From Cocos nucifera (Eukaryota; Streptophyta; Magnoliopsida; Arecales; Arecaceae): a stretch of 64,000 bases of DNA. A model generated the notes under the pieces. It was not told where the DNA came from and did not search any database. It worked only from the letters and a program-made list of their open reading frames with translations. Position numbers and translations under genes: made by a program. The DNA lies in contig QRFJ01005989.1 in NCBI GenBank assembly GCA_006176705.1, positions 1-64,000 of the forward strand, read 5' to 3'. Numbering within the stretch: the first letter of the stretch is position 1; the number at the start of each line of letters is the position of its first letter. Below are positions 45,826 through 57,229 of the stretch, piece by piece.

Positions 45826-47150
45826 TGTTGGTGCAAAAATTAATCGTCACTAGAGAAGCACCAGAGTTAGAGAAGAAGAGATCACCATCAGTGATCTGCA
45901 AAATAAGTCTCATCCAGAGTCTGGGTGGGGGGTGGCTCCGGCAAGACCCTCCGACGATCAAGTCAGCTCTTTTGGCCAACAAAAGTGGAGTATTCAATCG
46001 AGAAAGTTACAAAGTATTGAGAAGAAGAAGAGAGCCTGGAGAAAATGTATCTGGAGGATCTCTTTTATAGATGGAGCCTGTAACAAACTGATAGTGATAG
46101 TCATAACTATCGGGTAGTGGGCTGCTCGGAGCCACGTAGAGTTTGTTATGAAAGATAGTGTATGTTGTCGTGAGATGCCAATCCGTTTGAGATTTGATAG
46201 TCAAAATTTGGAGGAGTAGACATCGGTTGGTGATGACCTTTGAGCTATATCAATTCTAGAGGAGTTCAAACTCCTCTAAGGTAGTCCGAGTGTGGGTCAG
46301 TTCATGCCATGTCTGAGGCAGGATTTGTGTAGGAGAGGAGACTCTTCTGGAATCAGAAAGTATACCTATTGGAGAGATCTACTTACAACTTTTCTAGAGG
46401 AGAAATTCGAGGAAGAATTCACCTGATGGAGAAACTCAACTACTAGGGAGAATTTGGAAGGAGTTCACCTGTCGGACGAGTCTGGAAGGAATTCACCTAT
46501 TGGAGAAGTTTGGAAAGAGTTTGACTACTAGAGGAGTTTGCCTGTTGGAGAAATTTGGAAGGAGTTCATCTGTTGGAGTCCAAAAGGAGTTCGACTGCTA
46601 GAGAAGTTTGCCTATTGGAAGAATCCAGAAGGAGTTTGCCTATTGGAGTCCGAAAGGAGTTCGCCTGTTGGAGGAGTCCAGAAGGAGTTTGCCTGCTAGA
46701 GGAGTTCACCTATTGGAGTTCAGAAGGAGTTCGTCTATTGGAGGAGTCTGAAAGGAGTTTGACTGCTAGAGGAGTTCACCTGTTGGAGTCCAGAAGGAGT
46801 TCGCCTATTGGAGTCCGGAAGAAGTTCGACTGCTAGAGGGGTTCGGCCATTGGAGAGAGATCGATCGAACGGGATGCGCAGGTGCTGGAGACTTGGCTGA
46901 TTCTTTGGGGTGGTATTGACTATTCAAGCTTGCCTAGAGAAGGAATCTACAACGTCTAGTCAAATCCAAAATCAGTCTTTCCAGTCAATCAGATTCTCTG
47001 GCTATAGTGTTGGAGGTTGGCCATTCTAGAATGATTCAGAGCTTGAATATTCCTACGGGTTGAGGTTCAGTTTCTATAACTGCAACCAGACGGAATTGAT
47101 TTAGTCAGAATCTTAGCTAAACTTCGATAGGAGTGGATTTATCTCCAACA
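45826..47150 (-). repeat. 3' LTR of Tat-2
   Basis: In plus text it starts TGTTGGTGCAAAAATTA and ends ATCTCCAACA, followed by the purine tract seen on the minus strand as GAGAGTAGGGGAGCT. Minisatellite at about 46380-46860. Confidence 0.88.
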
Positions 47151-47515
47151 CTAGCTCCCCTACTCTCAAGTTCGAAGTTCGAAGGATGGAAGTAAGATGG
47201 AGACTATCGAAGTTCGAAGAATTTTTTGATCCTACTGGGTTTTCTACTTCTAGGTGGGATGGGATGTTTTTGCTTTTATTGGGCTGGCATCAAAGCTTCG
47301 TATATGCACGGTGATCCAAAGAGACATTTTCTAAATTTTCTATCAAAAGTCTGCTCAAAGTACAACGCCATTAAGGGTCTATCCATTAGAAGCTTTATGC
47401 CATGATGAGTGGGACACGCATCGATCAAAGGTCGACTGGAGGAAATCTACAATCATAACTGCTCTGGGGCTCTAGGGGTTTCTTAAGCCTGCCTTCCTCT
47501 TTTGAGTTCCTACTT

Positions 47516-48250
47516 TTGAAATCTTTTTTTCCTTCCTTTGGTTTTCTTCGTCGTCCCGAGCGAGAGCCTATGCTGCTTCTTTTGATTTTCAGCATACCTT
47601 CCTTCGATTCTTGCTCCATTTTCCATCTCCTTGTTCTTCTCAACCAATTTAGGTTAGCTTTCCAACACTTTTCGGATTATCTCTGCATTCTTACTTTCTT
47701 GTTCTTTCTATTCTTGTTGAAGCTTGAACATCTTTTTTTTTGATTTTTTGGATAATTTCTTGATTTTACCTTGATCCAAATATCTAGTGAGAGATGTTGG
47801 TCAACTTTTTCTGAGAGTCCAGCCCCTTTGAGCTTGACGAACCCACCTCCTGAGGAGGTTGAACCCTTAGGATCGGCCCATCCTTTTGTGCCTGCGATCA
47901 TTTCTTATAGACTTTGGCCTGACGACCTTTTCTTAGCTAAGATTTGGTTTGAAATTCTCCCTAAGTACGAGCTTGAACTCCCTGGGCCTGACGACCGAAC
48001 CTGCTCACCCCTCCCAGCCAAATTTATCTATACGTCGAAATCTTTTGGGCCGGGCTTAGGTTATCTTTATCTTTTTTCATAGATAACTTATTTAGGTTTC
48101 TTAATATTTTTCTTATTGCCATGGTGCCGAACTCCTTTAGATTTATCAAAGGATTGGTGCTAAAGGAAGGGCGGTTCTTCTGGCAAACCACAGAAGAAGT
48201 CTCGAATTGGAGAGTCAAGCCGGGCTGCATCAATTTGGTCCATGCTAGCC
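47516..48250 (+). pseudogene. Antisense ORF fragment in Tat-2 (Transposase_28-like)
   Basis: 47771-48082 reads ISSERCWSTFSESPAPLSLT, then FLAKIWFEILPKYELELPGP and DDRTCSP. ELELPGPDDR matches the core of the PF04195-type domain more closely than the Tat-1 copy. Downstream (48110-48250) VPNSFRFIKG, LKEGRFFWQTTEEV and RVKPGCINLVHA may continue it after an intron. The coiled-coil half is absent. Confidence 0.68.
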
Positions 48251-48278
48251 CTTGAACCCGCCGCTACCATGCCAAGCC

Positions 48279-49587
48279 TATTGGTGCAAAATTTGGTCAT
48301 CACCGGAGAAGCATCGAAATCGGAGAAGAAGAGATCTCCATCGGTGATCTGCAAAATAAGTCTCATCCAGAGCCTGGGGGTGGTTCCGGTAAGATCCTCC
48401 GACGATTAAGTCAGTTCTTTTGGCCAACAGAAAGGAAGTACTCAAACGAGAAAGTTGTAGAGTATTAAGAAGAAGAAGAGAGCTTGGAGAAAATATTTCT
48501 GGAGGATCCCTTTTATAGATGGAGCCTGTAATAAACTAATAGTAATAGCTATAACTATCGGGTAGTGGGCCGCTCGGGACCACATGGAGTTTGTTATGAA
48601 AGATAGTGTCTGTTGTCGTGAGGTGCCAGTTTGTTTGAAATTTGATAGTTAAAGTTTGAAGGAGTAGACATTGGTTGGTGATGACCTTTGAGCTATATCA
48701 ATTCTAGAGGAGTTCGGACTCTTCTAAGGTAGTCTGAGTATGCGTTAGTTCATGCCGTATTCAAGGTCAAATTTGTATAGGAGAGGAGACTTTTTTGGAA
48801 TCAGAAAGTAGACCTATTGGAGAGATCTATACATAGCTCTTCTGGAGGAGAAACTCGAGGAAGAATTTGTTTGATGGAAGAATCCAACTACTGGGGAGAA
48901 TTCAAAAGGAGTTCATTTGTTGGAGGAGTCTGAAAGAAATTCACCTGTTGGAGGAGTTCGAAAGAAGTTTGGCTGCTAAAGAAGTTCGTCTGTTGGGAAA
49001 ATCCAAAAGGAGTTTGCCTGTTGGAGTTCTGAAGGAGTTTGGCTGCTAGAGAAGTTCGTCTACTGGGAGAATTAAGAAGGAATTCGCTTGCTGGAGTCCG
49101 AAAGGAGTTTGTCTATTGGAGGTGTTCGCTTGTTGGAAAAGTTTGCCTGTTGGAGTCTGAAAGGAGTTCTCCTATTGGAGGAGTCCAAAAGGAGTTTGGC
49201 TGCTAGAGGAGTTCACCTGTTGGAGTCCGAAAGGAGTTTGCCTATTAGAGTCCGAAAGGAGTTCGACTGCTAGAGGGGTTCGACCGTTAGAGGGAGATCG
49301 GTCGAACGGGATTCATAGGTGCTGTGGACTTGGCCGGTTCTCTAGGACGGTATTGACTGTTCAAGCTTGCCTAGAGAAGAAATCTGCAATGTTTTATCGA
49401 ATCCAAAATCAGTGTTTTCAGTCAATCAGATTCTCTGGCTATAGTATCGGAGGTTGGCCATTCCAGAATGATTCAGAGCTTGAATATTCCTACGGGTTGA
49501 GGTTCAATTTCTATAACCACAACCAGATAGAACTGATTTAGTTGGAATCTTAGCTGAACTTTGGTAGGCGTGGATTTATCCCCAATA
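48279..49587 (-). repeat. 5' LTR of Tat-2
   Basis: Starts TATTGGTGCAAAATTTG (TG changed to TA) and ends ATCCCCAATA in plus text. Minisatellite at about 48840-49290; the open frames there are artefacts of it. Confidence 0.86.
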
Positions 49588-50036
49588 AGATCAAATCTAA
49601 ATCAATCAGATTGTAAGAGTCCAACTAAAAACATCCAAAGTCAAAACCCTTGTTTGTGTGATCCCATAGATTTAATTGTATATATTAATGGGACTTGATG
49701 TGATCTCCATCATCGACATCATCAAAACTCTTTTTGATGGATCAGAACTCTTTCTGATTCAGTCAATTTGAATTATCGATCATCAGGATAATTCTAATCG
49801 GCCCCATAATCCACCAGTAGCATCTAACAATATGTAGTAGCAATCCATCAGAACTGAATAAGAACCTCTCAGTATATTTATCATGTGATTCAATTCTTTC
49901 ATTATGAGTCCCGATAAAATCAAGGTTAAGGTTGACTCGTCAAACCTCATACCTATCATGTGATAGAATCAATCAATTCGAGTCCAACATGAAATCCTAA
50001 TAAAAACTTTTTTCTATTACACCTTAGGGTTCCATA

Positions 50037-51048
50037 TGTTAAGAAAAGTGCTTTGAATTCTCCTATAATAAGCCATAGCGAGGTCCAGGATGATGAATGG
50101 AGTCCAACAAGCCCAAGAATAATTCAAATAGAGTCCAAATGAAGAAGATACACACGAAAAAAATTTGGGATGGGGTAGCCGACCTCGAGCCCATCGAAAG
50201 GGCCCACAAGCGGCATCGAATGGCTGTGGCACAGCCCAAACTAGCTGCACGTGGTAGTACTGGGCCAACCACATGCTAGGATGGCCAGGCGTGTGAGTAT
50301 GCATGGGTGGCGCACATGGGCTGCAGTGGTGCAGGTGCCTAGCCGACTATGGAGCACGATCCACCATGGACCGCTGGCTCGCAGTGCCCGCATGGACCTC
50401 TCAACCCATTTTCCAGATCATTTCACGTGGTCCATGGTACTATTTCATGGATCGGATGGCTCAGAGAGGAGCCAATCATGATCAGACGGTTGGGATTTTG
50501 ATCTAGCTTGATAAGGCATGATGGAGCTCTATTTTGCACGATCGGACGGCCAGAAGAGCTCTCAATCATGATCCAATAGTTGAGGAACGATCCGACCTTG
50601 ATCAAGACTACTATTGTGCAATCCAATGGCCTAGGAGGGAGTCGATCATGATCGGATGGTCCAGAATCAATCTCAAGTGGGTTTAGGACTAGATTTCCTA
50701 CTGGAACACTATTTTTGAGTTTCTAGAGTCTATAAAATTTTGATTGATGAACCGTTCATTATGTTGGAAAGCTAGCAATGTCCCAGAGGTGCTGAGAGAT
50801 TTTAGAGAGATTTTGTGAGGATTTGAAACTTTTTATTAAGAGATTCTTGTACAAAAATTGAGTGGTAAGTTTCTCTTGTATTATTTGATTTTCTCTCTCA
50901 TGGTGAAGCTTTGCATGTCCCGTAGAGGCGAGCCTTTGGATTGATCCATATACTTGGTTGTGTTCTTATTTTATTTTTTTTCTTTCTATCACAATATGCC
51001 AATACTAGATTCTTAATAAGTGGTATTAGAGTAGCTAATATCCCAATA
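50037..51048 (+). repeat. 5' LTR of F2-B
   Basis: Starts TGTTAAGAAAAGTGC and ends ATATCCCAATA. TATAAAAT is at 50731-50738. A primer-site copy TGGTATTAGAGT at 51021-51032 lies within the LTR, 31 bases before the working site. The open frames on both strands at 50017-50626 are not genes. Confidence 0.88.
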
Positions 51049-51051
51049 GAT

Positions 51052-51063
51052 TGATATCAAAGT
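51052..51063 (+). other. Primer-binding site of F2-B (degenerate)
   Basis: TGATATCAAAGT, a decayed form of TGGTATCAGAGC, three bases after the LTR end. Confidence 0.6.
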
Positions 51064-51103
51064 TAGACAGTACCAGAGCATAGATTGCAGTAGTGGATAG
51101 AGA

Positions 51104-52419
51104 TTGAAGAATATAGAAAAGATAAGTGCAATCAAGATGGAGATCAACAGATTTGATGGAAAGGATAATTTTTTCTTGTGGCAAGCAATGATAAATGATG
51201 TCCTCATCCAACATGAGTTGATCGACGCTCTCTTGAATGATGAAATGCCAACTACTATAGAGGTGAAGAATAGAAAGAGGATCCAGATGTAGGCGATGAG
51301 CATAATCCGCTTGTACCTAGCAAATGATGTCGTAATCCATGTGCTTGGGGAGACTTTTTCGATGGTACTGTGGTCAAAGCTTGAGAAATTGTACATGGCA
51401 AAGTTGCTTATCAATATACTATTCTTTAGAGACAGTTCTACCAGCTGTGGATGGATGAAGGCAAAAGCATATGGGAGCATCTATCCAACTTTCAAAAGAT
51501 CCTCACCGACTTTCTTAACATTGGTGAAAAAGTTGAGGAGAAGACCAGGGCGTTGGTCTTGCTAGCATCATTTTCTCCTTCATATGAGTCCTTGGTAACT
51601 GCTCTTCTAGTAAAAAAGAGCACCATCAAGATGGATGAGGTCACTGCAGCGATACTCTAGAATGAAGTTCTCAGGAGGGAGAACTCAGCTTCGAGCTCAG
51701 ATGGTGGCACTTAGCTTTGGCAAGGAGCAGGAGGAAGTAGATAGAGCGACAAAGGATCGTGAGGACAATAATCCAAGTCCAAGATGAGGGATCCTAGCAA
51801 GATCAGATACTACCGATGCGATGAGTTGAAGCATCGTATCAGAGATTGCTTGCAGCTCAAGAATCGAACGAGGGCTACTACAGCGACGGCCAGTAGCGAG
51901 TTAGAGGATGATGTTCTTGAGATATCTAATGAGGTATCTACTTTTTTCTAATAGTAAATTTTAGATTCTGCATGCACATATCATGTTTATTGCATAGAGG
52001 AGCAGTTTGACTCCTAAAAGAGTAGTGAGGGCACTGTTTATCTAGCGGATGGATCAAGCTATGCGATCAGAGGCATCAAGATGATCAGTTAAAGGATACA
52101 TGATGGTGCAGTGAGAATATTGGAGGAGGTCCGATACATACCCAATTTTAGATAGAATCTTATCTCACTGAGCAAACTAGATTCAAACAGCTATAAGTTA
52201 GTAGCTGGTGATGGAATTCCGAAGGTCATGCATGGTGATAGGATGATATTGGAGGGAAAGAAGAGGATAAGAGGACATTACTATCTGGCAAGGGGAGTCC
52301 AATGCGAGGTGGAGCTTCAGGAGCCAAAGGAAGCCCAGTGCAAGGAGGAGCTTCAGGTGGAGATGGATCGGGCACGAGACGAGAGACTCAAGAGGATGAG
52401 AGGAGATGTCGTAGAGTGA
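51104..52419 (+). pseudogene. F2-B gag and truncated protease
   Basis: Starts KMEINRFDGKDNFFLWQAMI, then VLIQHELIDALLNDEMP, IRLYLANDVVIHVLGE, GKSIWEHLSNFQKILTDFLN and EVTAAILENEVL-like sequence with a stop. The zinc knuckle near 51810-51855 reads YYRCDELKHRIRDC: the first Cys is Tyr, so one ligand is lost. The protease start is ILDSACTYHVYC (51965 onward), then SYAIRGIKMIS and VRYIPNFR, stop, NLISLSKLD. It ends in Glu-rich sequence (EVELQEPKEAQCKEELQVEM) with no integrase. It parallels F2-A residue by residue over most of its length. Confidence 0.82.
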
Positions 52420-52624
52420 AGTTCCTATTGCCGCAAGAGACTACCCCGAGCAGATCTCAGGTCAGGAGGATCACAGCAATCGATGGAGGTGGGATCAAGC
52501 GGCCTAGCTTGACTTCCATATTTGCCCATCCATGATTAGTAGGTGTGCCCTAGGGCATGGGGGCGAGATAGATCACAGGCTCTTAAAGATAGGTGGAGGA
52601 TGAATATCGAGTCGACGTGAAGGT

Positions 52625-53687
52625 TGTTGAGAAAAGCACCTTAAATTTACCTATAATAAGCCTACAATAAGGTCCAAGATGATGAATGGAGTCCAACAAG
52701 CCCAAGAACAGTCCAAACATTATCCAGACAAAGAAGATACATGCGAAAGAAATTTGGAGCGGGGTAGCCAACCTTGGGCCCATCAGAGGGGCCCATAGGT
52801 AGCACCAGACCATGACGATGCAGCCCAAACTAGTCGTGCATGGCAGCATTGGGCAAGCTGCATGCTGGGCTAGCCGATCGGGCGTGCGAGCACAAACGGG
52901 GGGCACGCGAGCACGAGCGGGGGGCGCACACAGGCCACATAGGCGCAGGCACACAACCCACTATGGAGTGCGGTCCATCATGGACCACCGGCTCACAATG
53001 CCCATGTGGACCTCTTAGCCCATTTCCTAGATCATTTCACATGGTCCATAATACTATTCCATGGACCGATCATGATCGAACATCTTAGAGAGGAGCCGGT
53101 CATGATCAGATGGTTGGGGTTTCAATCTGGCTTGATAAGGCATGATGAAGCTCTATTTTGCATGATCGAATGGCCAAGAGATCTTCCAATCATGATCTGA
53201 TGACTGAGGAATAATCTAACCTTGATCAAGACTACTATTGCATGATCCGATGGTCCAGGAGGGAGCCAATCATGATTGGACGGTCCAGGCTCGATCTCGA
53301 GTGGATTTATGATTGAATTTTCTAGTGGAATACTATTTTTGAGTTTCTGGAGTCTATATAACTCTGATTGATGAATTGTTTATTATGTTGAAAAGCTAGC
53401 AATGTTTTGGAGGTGTTGAGAGGCTTCTTGAGAGGTTTTAGAAAGTTTTTATAAGAATTTAGAACTTCTTATTAAGAGATTCTTGTACAAGAGTTGAGTA
53501 GTAAGTTCCTCCTGTATTGTTTAGTTTTTTCTCTCGTAGTGAAACTTTGCATGCCTCATGGAGGTGAGCCTTTGTACTGATTCATGTACTTGATTGTATT
53601 CTTATTTTATTTTTCTTCTTTCTTTCTATCACAATATGCAGGTACTAGACCTTAACAAGTGATATCAGAGTAGCTGATATCCCAACA
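52625..53687 (+). repeat. 3' LTR of F2-B
   Basis: Starts TGTTGAGAAAAGCACC after the tract GACGTGAAGGT and ends ATATCCCAACA. Primer-site copy TGATATCAGAGT at 53660-53671. Confidence 0.88.
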
Positions 53688-54237
53688 CCATATGACTGGG
53701 AGATCAAGTTATGGTGTCAAACTATAACATCCTCAAGGTGAACTATTAATGCACCTCAGATCAAAGAACCAGACACACAATAATAGCAACAAGCGAGTCA
53801 TTGATGAGAAGGTAGACTTTCTTATGACCGCTTGAAATTGGTCACGCTCAATACTCTTGTTATTAACAAGCACCTGTACTTTCATTCTAGTATCTCTACG
53901 CTATAGATTTAAGACTCATCTACTCTAAGAAAGCAATCATACACCCATCTTTTAGATCGATCAACATCCTCATGATGATCCTATGATCGAAAGTAATTTA
54001 TGAGTTAATTATGATAACACATGTCTCAAATTCTCAACTCTTAAGAATATGTGTTATCATACCAATTAACCCAATCGATGAATGACAAACATAATTTAAC
54101 ACAAATATGATTGATAACATAATCTAATTTTTATTTATAAGTTAAAATTTATAAATTATGCCCATAGAAAGTTGTACATGTGTCGGCCAATCTAGTTTCT
54201 AGCACATACATCTAACAAACTTCCACTTAACCTAAAG

Positions 54238-54727
54238 TTAATTGACTATAAATCTAAGTCCCAAATTCTCATAGTAGACTTTAGTCTTTTGTTGGCTTAA
54301 AGGCTTCGTTAGTAGGTTAATCGCATTGTCTGTGGTGTCTACTCTCTTCATCTTGACATATCCCTTCTTAAGGTAATCGTAGATGAGATGGCACCACTGC
54401 TCGATGTGCTTGAATTTTTGATGAGACCTTGGCTCCTTAGCAAGAGCTATGGTGTCGTTGTTGTCGCAGTAGAGAGGGACGGCATCAAATGGCATCACTC
54501 CTAGTTCTGCAACAAACTTCTTGAACTAGAATACCTTCTTTGTAGCTTTCGAGGTAGCGGTGTACTCTATTTTTATGATGGAGTCTGCAATCACCGTCTG
54601 CTTGGAACTCTTCTAGCTCACAGCACCATATTGCATAAGAGCAGGCTTCTTGATATTGACTTTCGATTATCAATATTAGACATAAAGTCTGAATTAGTAT
54701 ATCCCTATATTTGGAGTTCTTCATTAC
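54238..54727 (-). pseudogene. C1 RNase H
   Basis: Reads MMPFDAVPLYCDNNDTIALA, then EPRSHQKFKHIEQWCHLIYD and NLLTKPLSQQK. The CDNN aspartate and the HIE motif of copia RNase H are visible. The N-terminal part (54485-54724) is frameshifted. It is cut off from RT by the solo LTR at 54728. Confidence 0.85.
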
Positions 54728-55897
54728 TGTTGGTGCAAAAAACCATGGATGTCAGAAAGAGCTAGAGTCGGAGAAGATGAGATCGTGGTTGAGACCTACA
54801 AGACAGTCTAGACCAGAGATAGGGGTGGCTCCAGCAGGATCCTCCGACGATCAAGTCAGTTCTCTAATCAACATAAATGAAGCATTCAGGGATTTAGAAA
54901 AGAAATAAGAGCTTAAAGAGAAAAAGTATCTGAAGGATCTTTTATATAGACGAAGCGTGTAACAAATTGATAGTGATAGCTGTAACTGCCAGCTAGTAGG
55001 CCTTTTGGACCACATGAAGTTTGTTATGGAGGGTGGTGTCCATTGTCGCAACTTGCCAGTCCGTTGGAGATTAATAGTTAGAGTTTCGATGGGACTTCAA
55101 TGCCTATGAGCAGTCAGTTAGTAGTGAAGAACACTGTGTTTAGTAGTTTGGTGAGGTTCAAACACCTTCGAGGTTGTCTATAGGATGACTGATATTTGCT
55201 GAATTTGGAGTTGAACTTGTGCAAACAACAAGGTCAGTCGAGGTGCCTAATATATGATGGTGAGCTCAACCACTGAAAAAAATTTGACTGAAAGGAGTCT
55301 GCCAGATGACTGGAAGGAGTTCGATCGAAAGGCATCCGCTGGATGACTAGAAGGAGTTTGACCAAAAGAAGTCCGCTAAAAGACTAGAAGGAGTTCGAAC
55401 GAAAGAGGTCCGGCTGCAAGAGATCCGCTGCTTATAGAGGGAGAATTTGACTACCTTTATAATTTGTTGTCAAGCAAGGTCAAACGGTCGGGCTTTAATA
55501 CTTAAGCCTTGCAGTTCAGCGGAAGATAGAACCATTAGAAAGGAACTTGGCTGGATGGGTTCAAGTATGGGAACATACTGCCATGAAGGAATTCGATCAT
55601 TCCCAATATCTGCTACTACTTATGAAGGAGAGCTTGACTGAAGAACTCGCTTAAGTAGGATTTGCCTAGAAAAAGAGTTCGGTTGATCGAGAATTCTACC
55701 TATAAGGATCTCTAGCATAGGACTGACAAAACATGCTTGTCACGAGATAGCTTGGTTGCTCTATTCTAGTTCGGCCAATCGAAGTTCATCATGTTATCAT
55801 CAGGCTTTGCAGTGATTGGATGAAAATTATCCATTTTTTAGGAGGTCGTCTGGCATACAGGTGGTGGACTTCGGCATGGGTTATTTTATCCTTAATA
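54728..55897 (-). mobile_element. Tat-3: solo LTR of the Tat family inside C1 pol
   Basis: A 1170 bp LTR alone, TGTTGGTGCAAAAAACC to CTTAATA in plus text, with flanks ATTAC and ATTAT (one change). It contains the conserved CTTTTATATAGACGAAGC promoter region and a minisatellite at about 55262-55445. It is the most diverged LTR of the family here. A solo LTR arises when the two LTRs of an element recombine. Confidence 0.83.
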
Positions 55898-57229
55898 ATT
55901 ATCAAAGATCAAAAATATATCCTTAGTCCTTCTTAAGTACTTAAGGATATATTTCATAGAAGTCCAGTGCTCTTCGTGACACTCACAGCATGGACGATAT
56001 CAAGTCATGTCCAAAACATGGCATACATGAGACTCCCTATTGTCGAAGCATAAGGGATCTTGCTCATATGTTCAATCTCTTCTAGTATGTTGGGGCACAT
56101 TTTCTTAGAGAGATAAATATTATGTCTAAAGGATATAAGACCCTTCTTAGAGTTTTCCATGCTGAACTTTTTTAGCACCTTCTCAATGTACATATTCTAT
56201 GATAAGCCTAGCATCCTCCTAGATCTATCTCTATAGACCTGGATCCCCAAAATAAAGGATGCCTCACCTAGGTCTTTCATAGAAAACTCATTAGACAACC
56301 AAATTTTGACAAAATCAACATGAAAATATCATTTTCAATTAGAAGGATGTTATCTACATACAATATGAGGAAGATAACAGCGCTCCTACTGATCTTTTTG
56401 AAAAACACACAGCTCCTTCTCATTCTTGATGAAATCAAATGATTTAATTACATCATTGAAATAAGCATTCTAATTTTGAGATGCTTGCTTTAGTCCATAA
56501 ACGGATCTTTGTAGCTTGCAAACTTTGTGATCACTATCACTAGAGGTAAAACTAAGTGGCCGTTCCATATAGATATCTTTCTTAAGATATTCATTCAGGA
56601 ATGCTGCTTTCACATCCATTTGCCATATTTCATAATCAAAATATGCTACAATGGCAAGTAGTGTATGGATAGATTTAAGCATGGCCATTGGTGAGAACGT
56701 ATCCTAATAGTCAATATCGTCATGCTGACTATACTTTTTCACCACAAGCTTAGCTTTGAATGTCTCTATATTCTCATTCACACCAATCTTTCTCTTGAAG
56801 ATCTATTTACATCCAATAGGTACAATACCATGAGGTTGATCTACCAAGGTCTCAATTTTGTTCGAGTGCATTGAGTCAATTTTTGACTTTATTTTCTCTA
56901 ATAATTTCTTGGAGTCGGTATCTGATATCATCTCAGTATAGATTTTGGGATCATCTCCATGTACCCATTTTTAGTGAAGAACATTTTTCCTACATCCTCT
57001 GAAATAAAATCTAAGTACCTCCTAGGAAGACAAAAAATCCTACTAAACTTACGAGGTGGAGAAAGAAGTGTATGGATTGGCTCTGATTCCTCATGTTCCA
57101 GGACTCTTTGCTCTTCAAAGACTTTCTCTTCGAGCCTGATCTATCTTTCCTTGCCTCTATCTTCAATGATCTATTTCTCAATAAATACAACATGTCAACT
57201 CACAATCACATTATAATCTTCTAAAAGAT
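55898..57229 (-). pseudogene. C1 reverse transcriptase
   Basis: Reads SPQWPCLNLS-type remnants, then 56688-56470 MAMLKSIHTLLAIVAYFDYE, IWQMDVKAAFLNEYLKKDIY and VCKLQRSVYGLKQASQN. The active site near 56345-56365 reads LYVDNILL: the second Asp of YVDD is Asn, so catalysis would be lost. 56193-56005 reads MYIEKVLKKFSMENSKKGLI. Many stops and frameshifts. Confidence 0.85.

Larger units (their letters stand above)
45826..49587 (-). mobile_element. Tat-2: internally deleted Tat element in the C1 LTR
   Basis: LTRs lie at 45826-47150 (1325 bp) and 48279-49587 (1309 bp). Flanks are GGATC (45821-45825) and AGATC (49588-49592), one change. Only 1128 bases remain inside, covering the 3' untranslated part and the N-terminal piece of the antisense ORF. 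Gag and pol are gone. The LTRs are longer than in Tat-1 because of more minisatellite units. Confidence 0.88.
50037..53687 (+). mobile_element. F2-B: short copia element (gag-protease only) in the C1 LTR
   Basis: LTRs lie at 50037-51048 (1012 bp) and 52625-53687 (1063 bp), with perfect target duplications CCATA at 50032-50036 and 53688-53692. The internal 1576 bases encode gag and protease and stop before integrase. It is related to F2-A but in the opposite orientation. Confidence 0.9.
44697..54217 (-). repeat. 3' LTR of C1, split in three by inserted elements
   Basis: The pieces are 44697-45825, 49588-50036 and 53688-54217, together about 2.1 kb. On the minus strand it starts TGTTAGATGTATGTGC after a purine tract AAGTGGAAGTT and ends CTTCAACA. 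A minus TATA box TATAAATAGG is at 45235-45244. The middle insertions are Tat-2 and F2-B. Confidence 0.8.

Noticed and set aside
48240..48275. tRNA-like phrase GGTAGCGGCGGGTTCAAG on the minus strand next to the Tat-2 5' LTR
   Set aside because: No cloverleaf could be built and it lacks acceptor and anticodon arms; probably chance.
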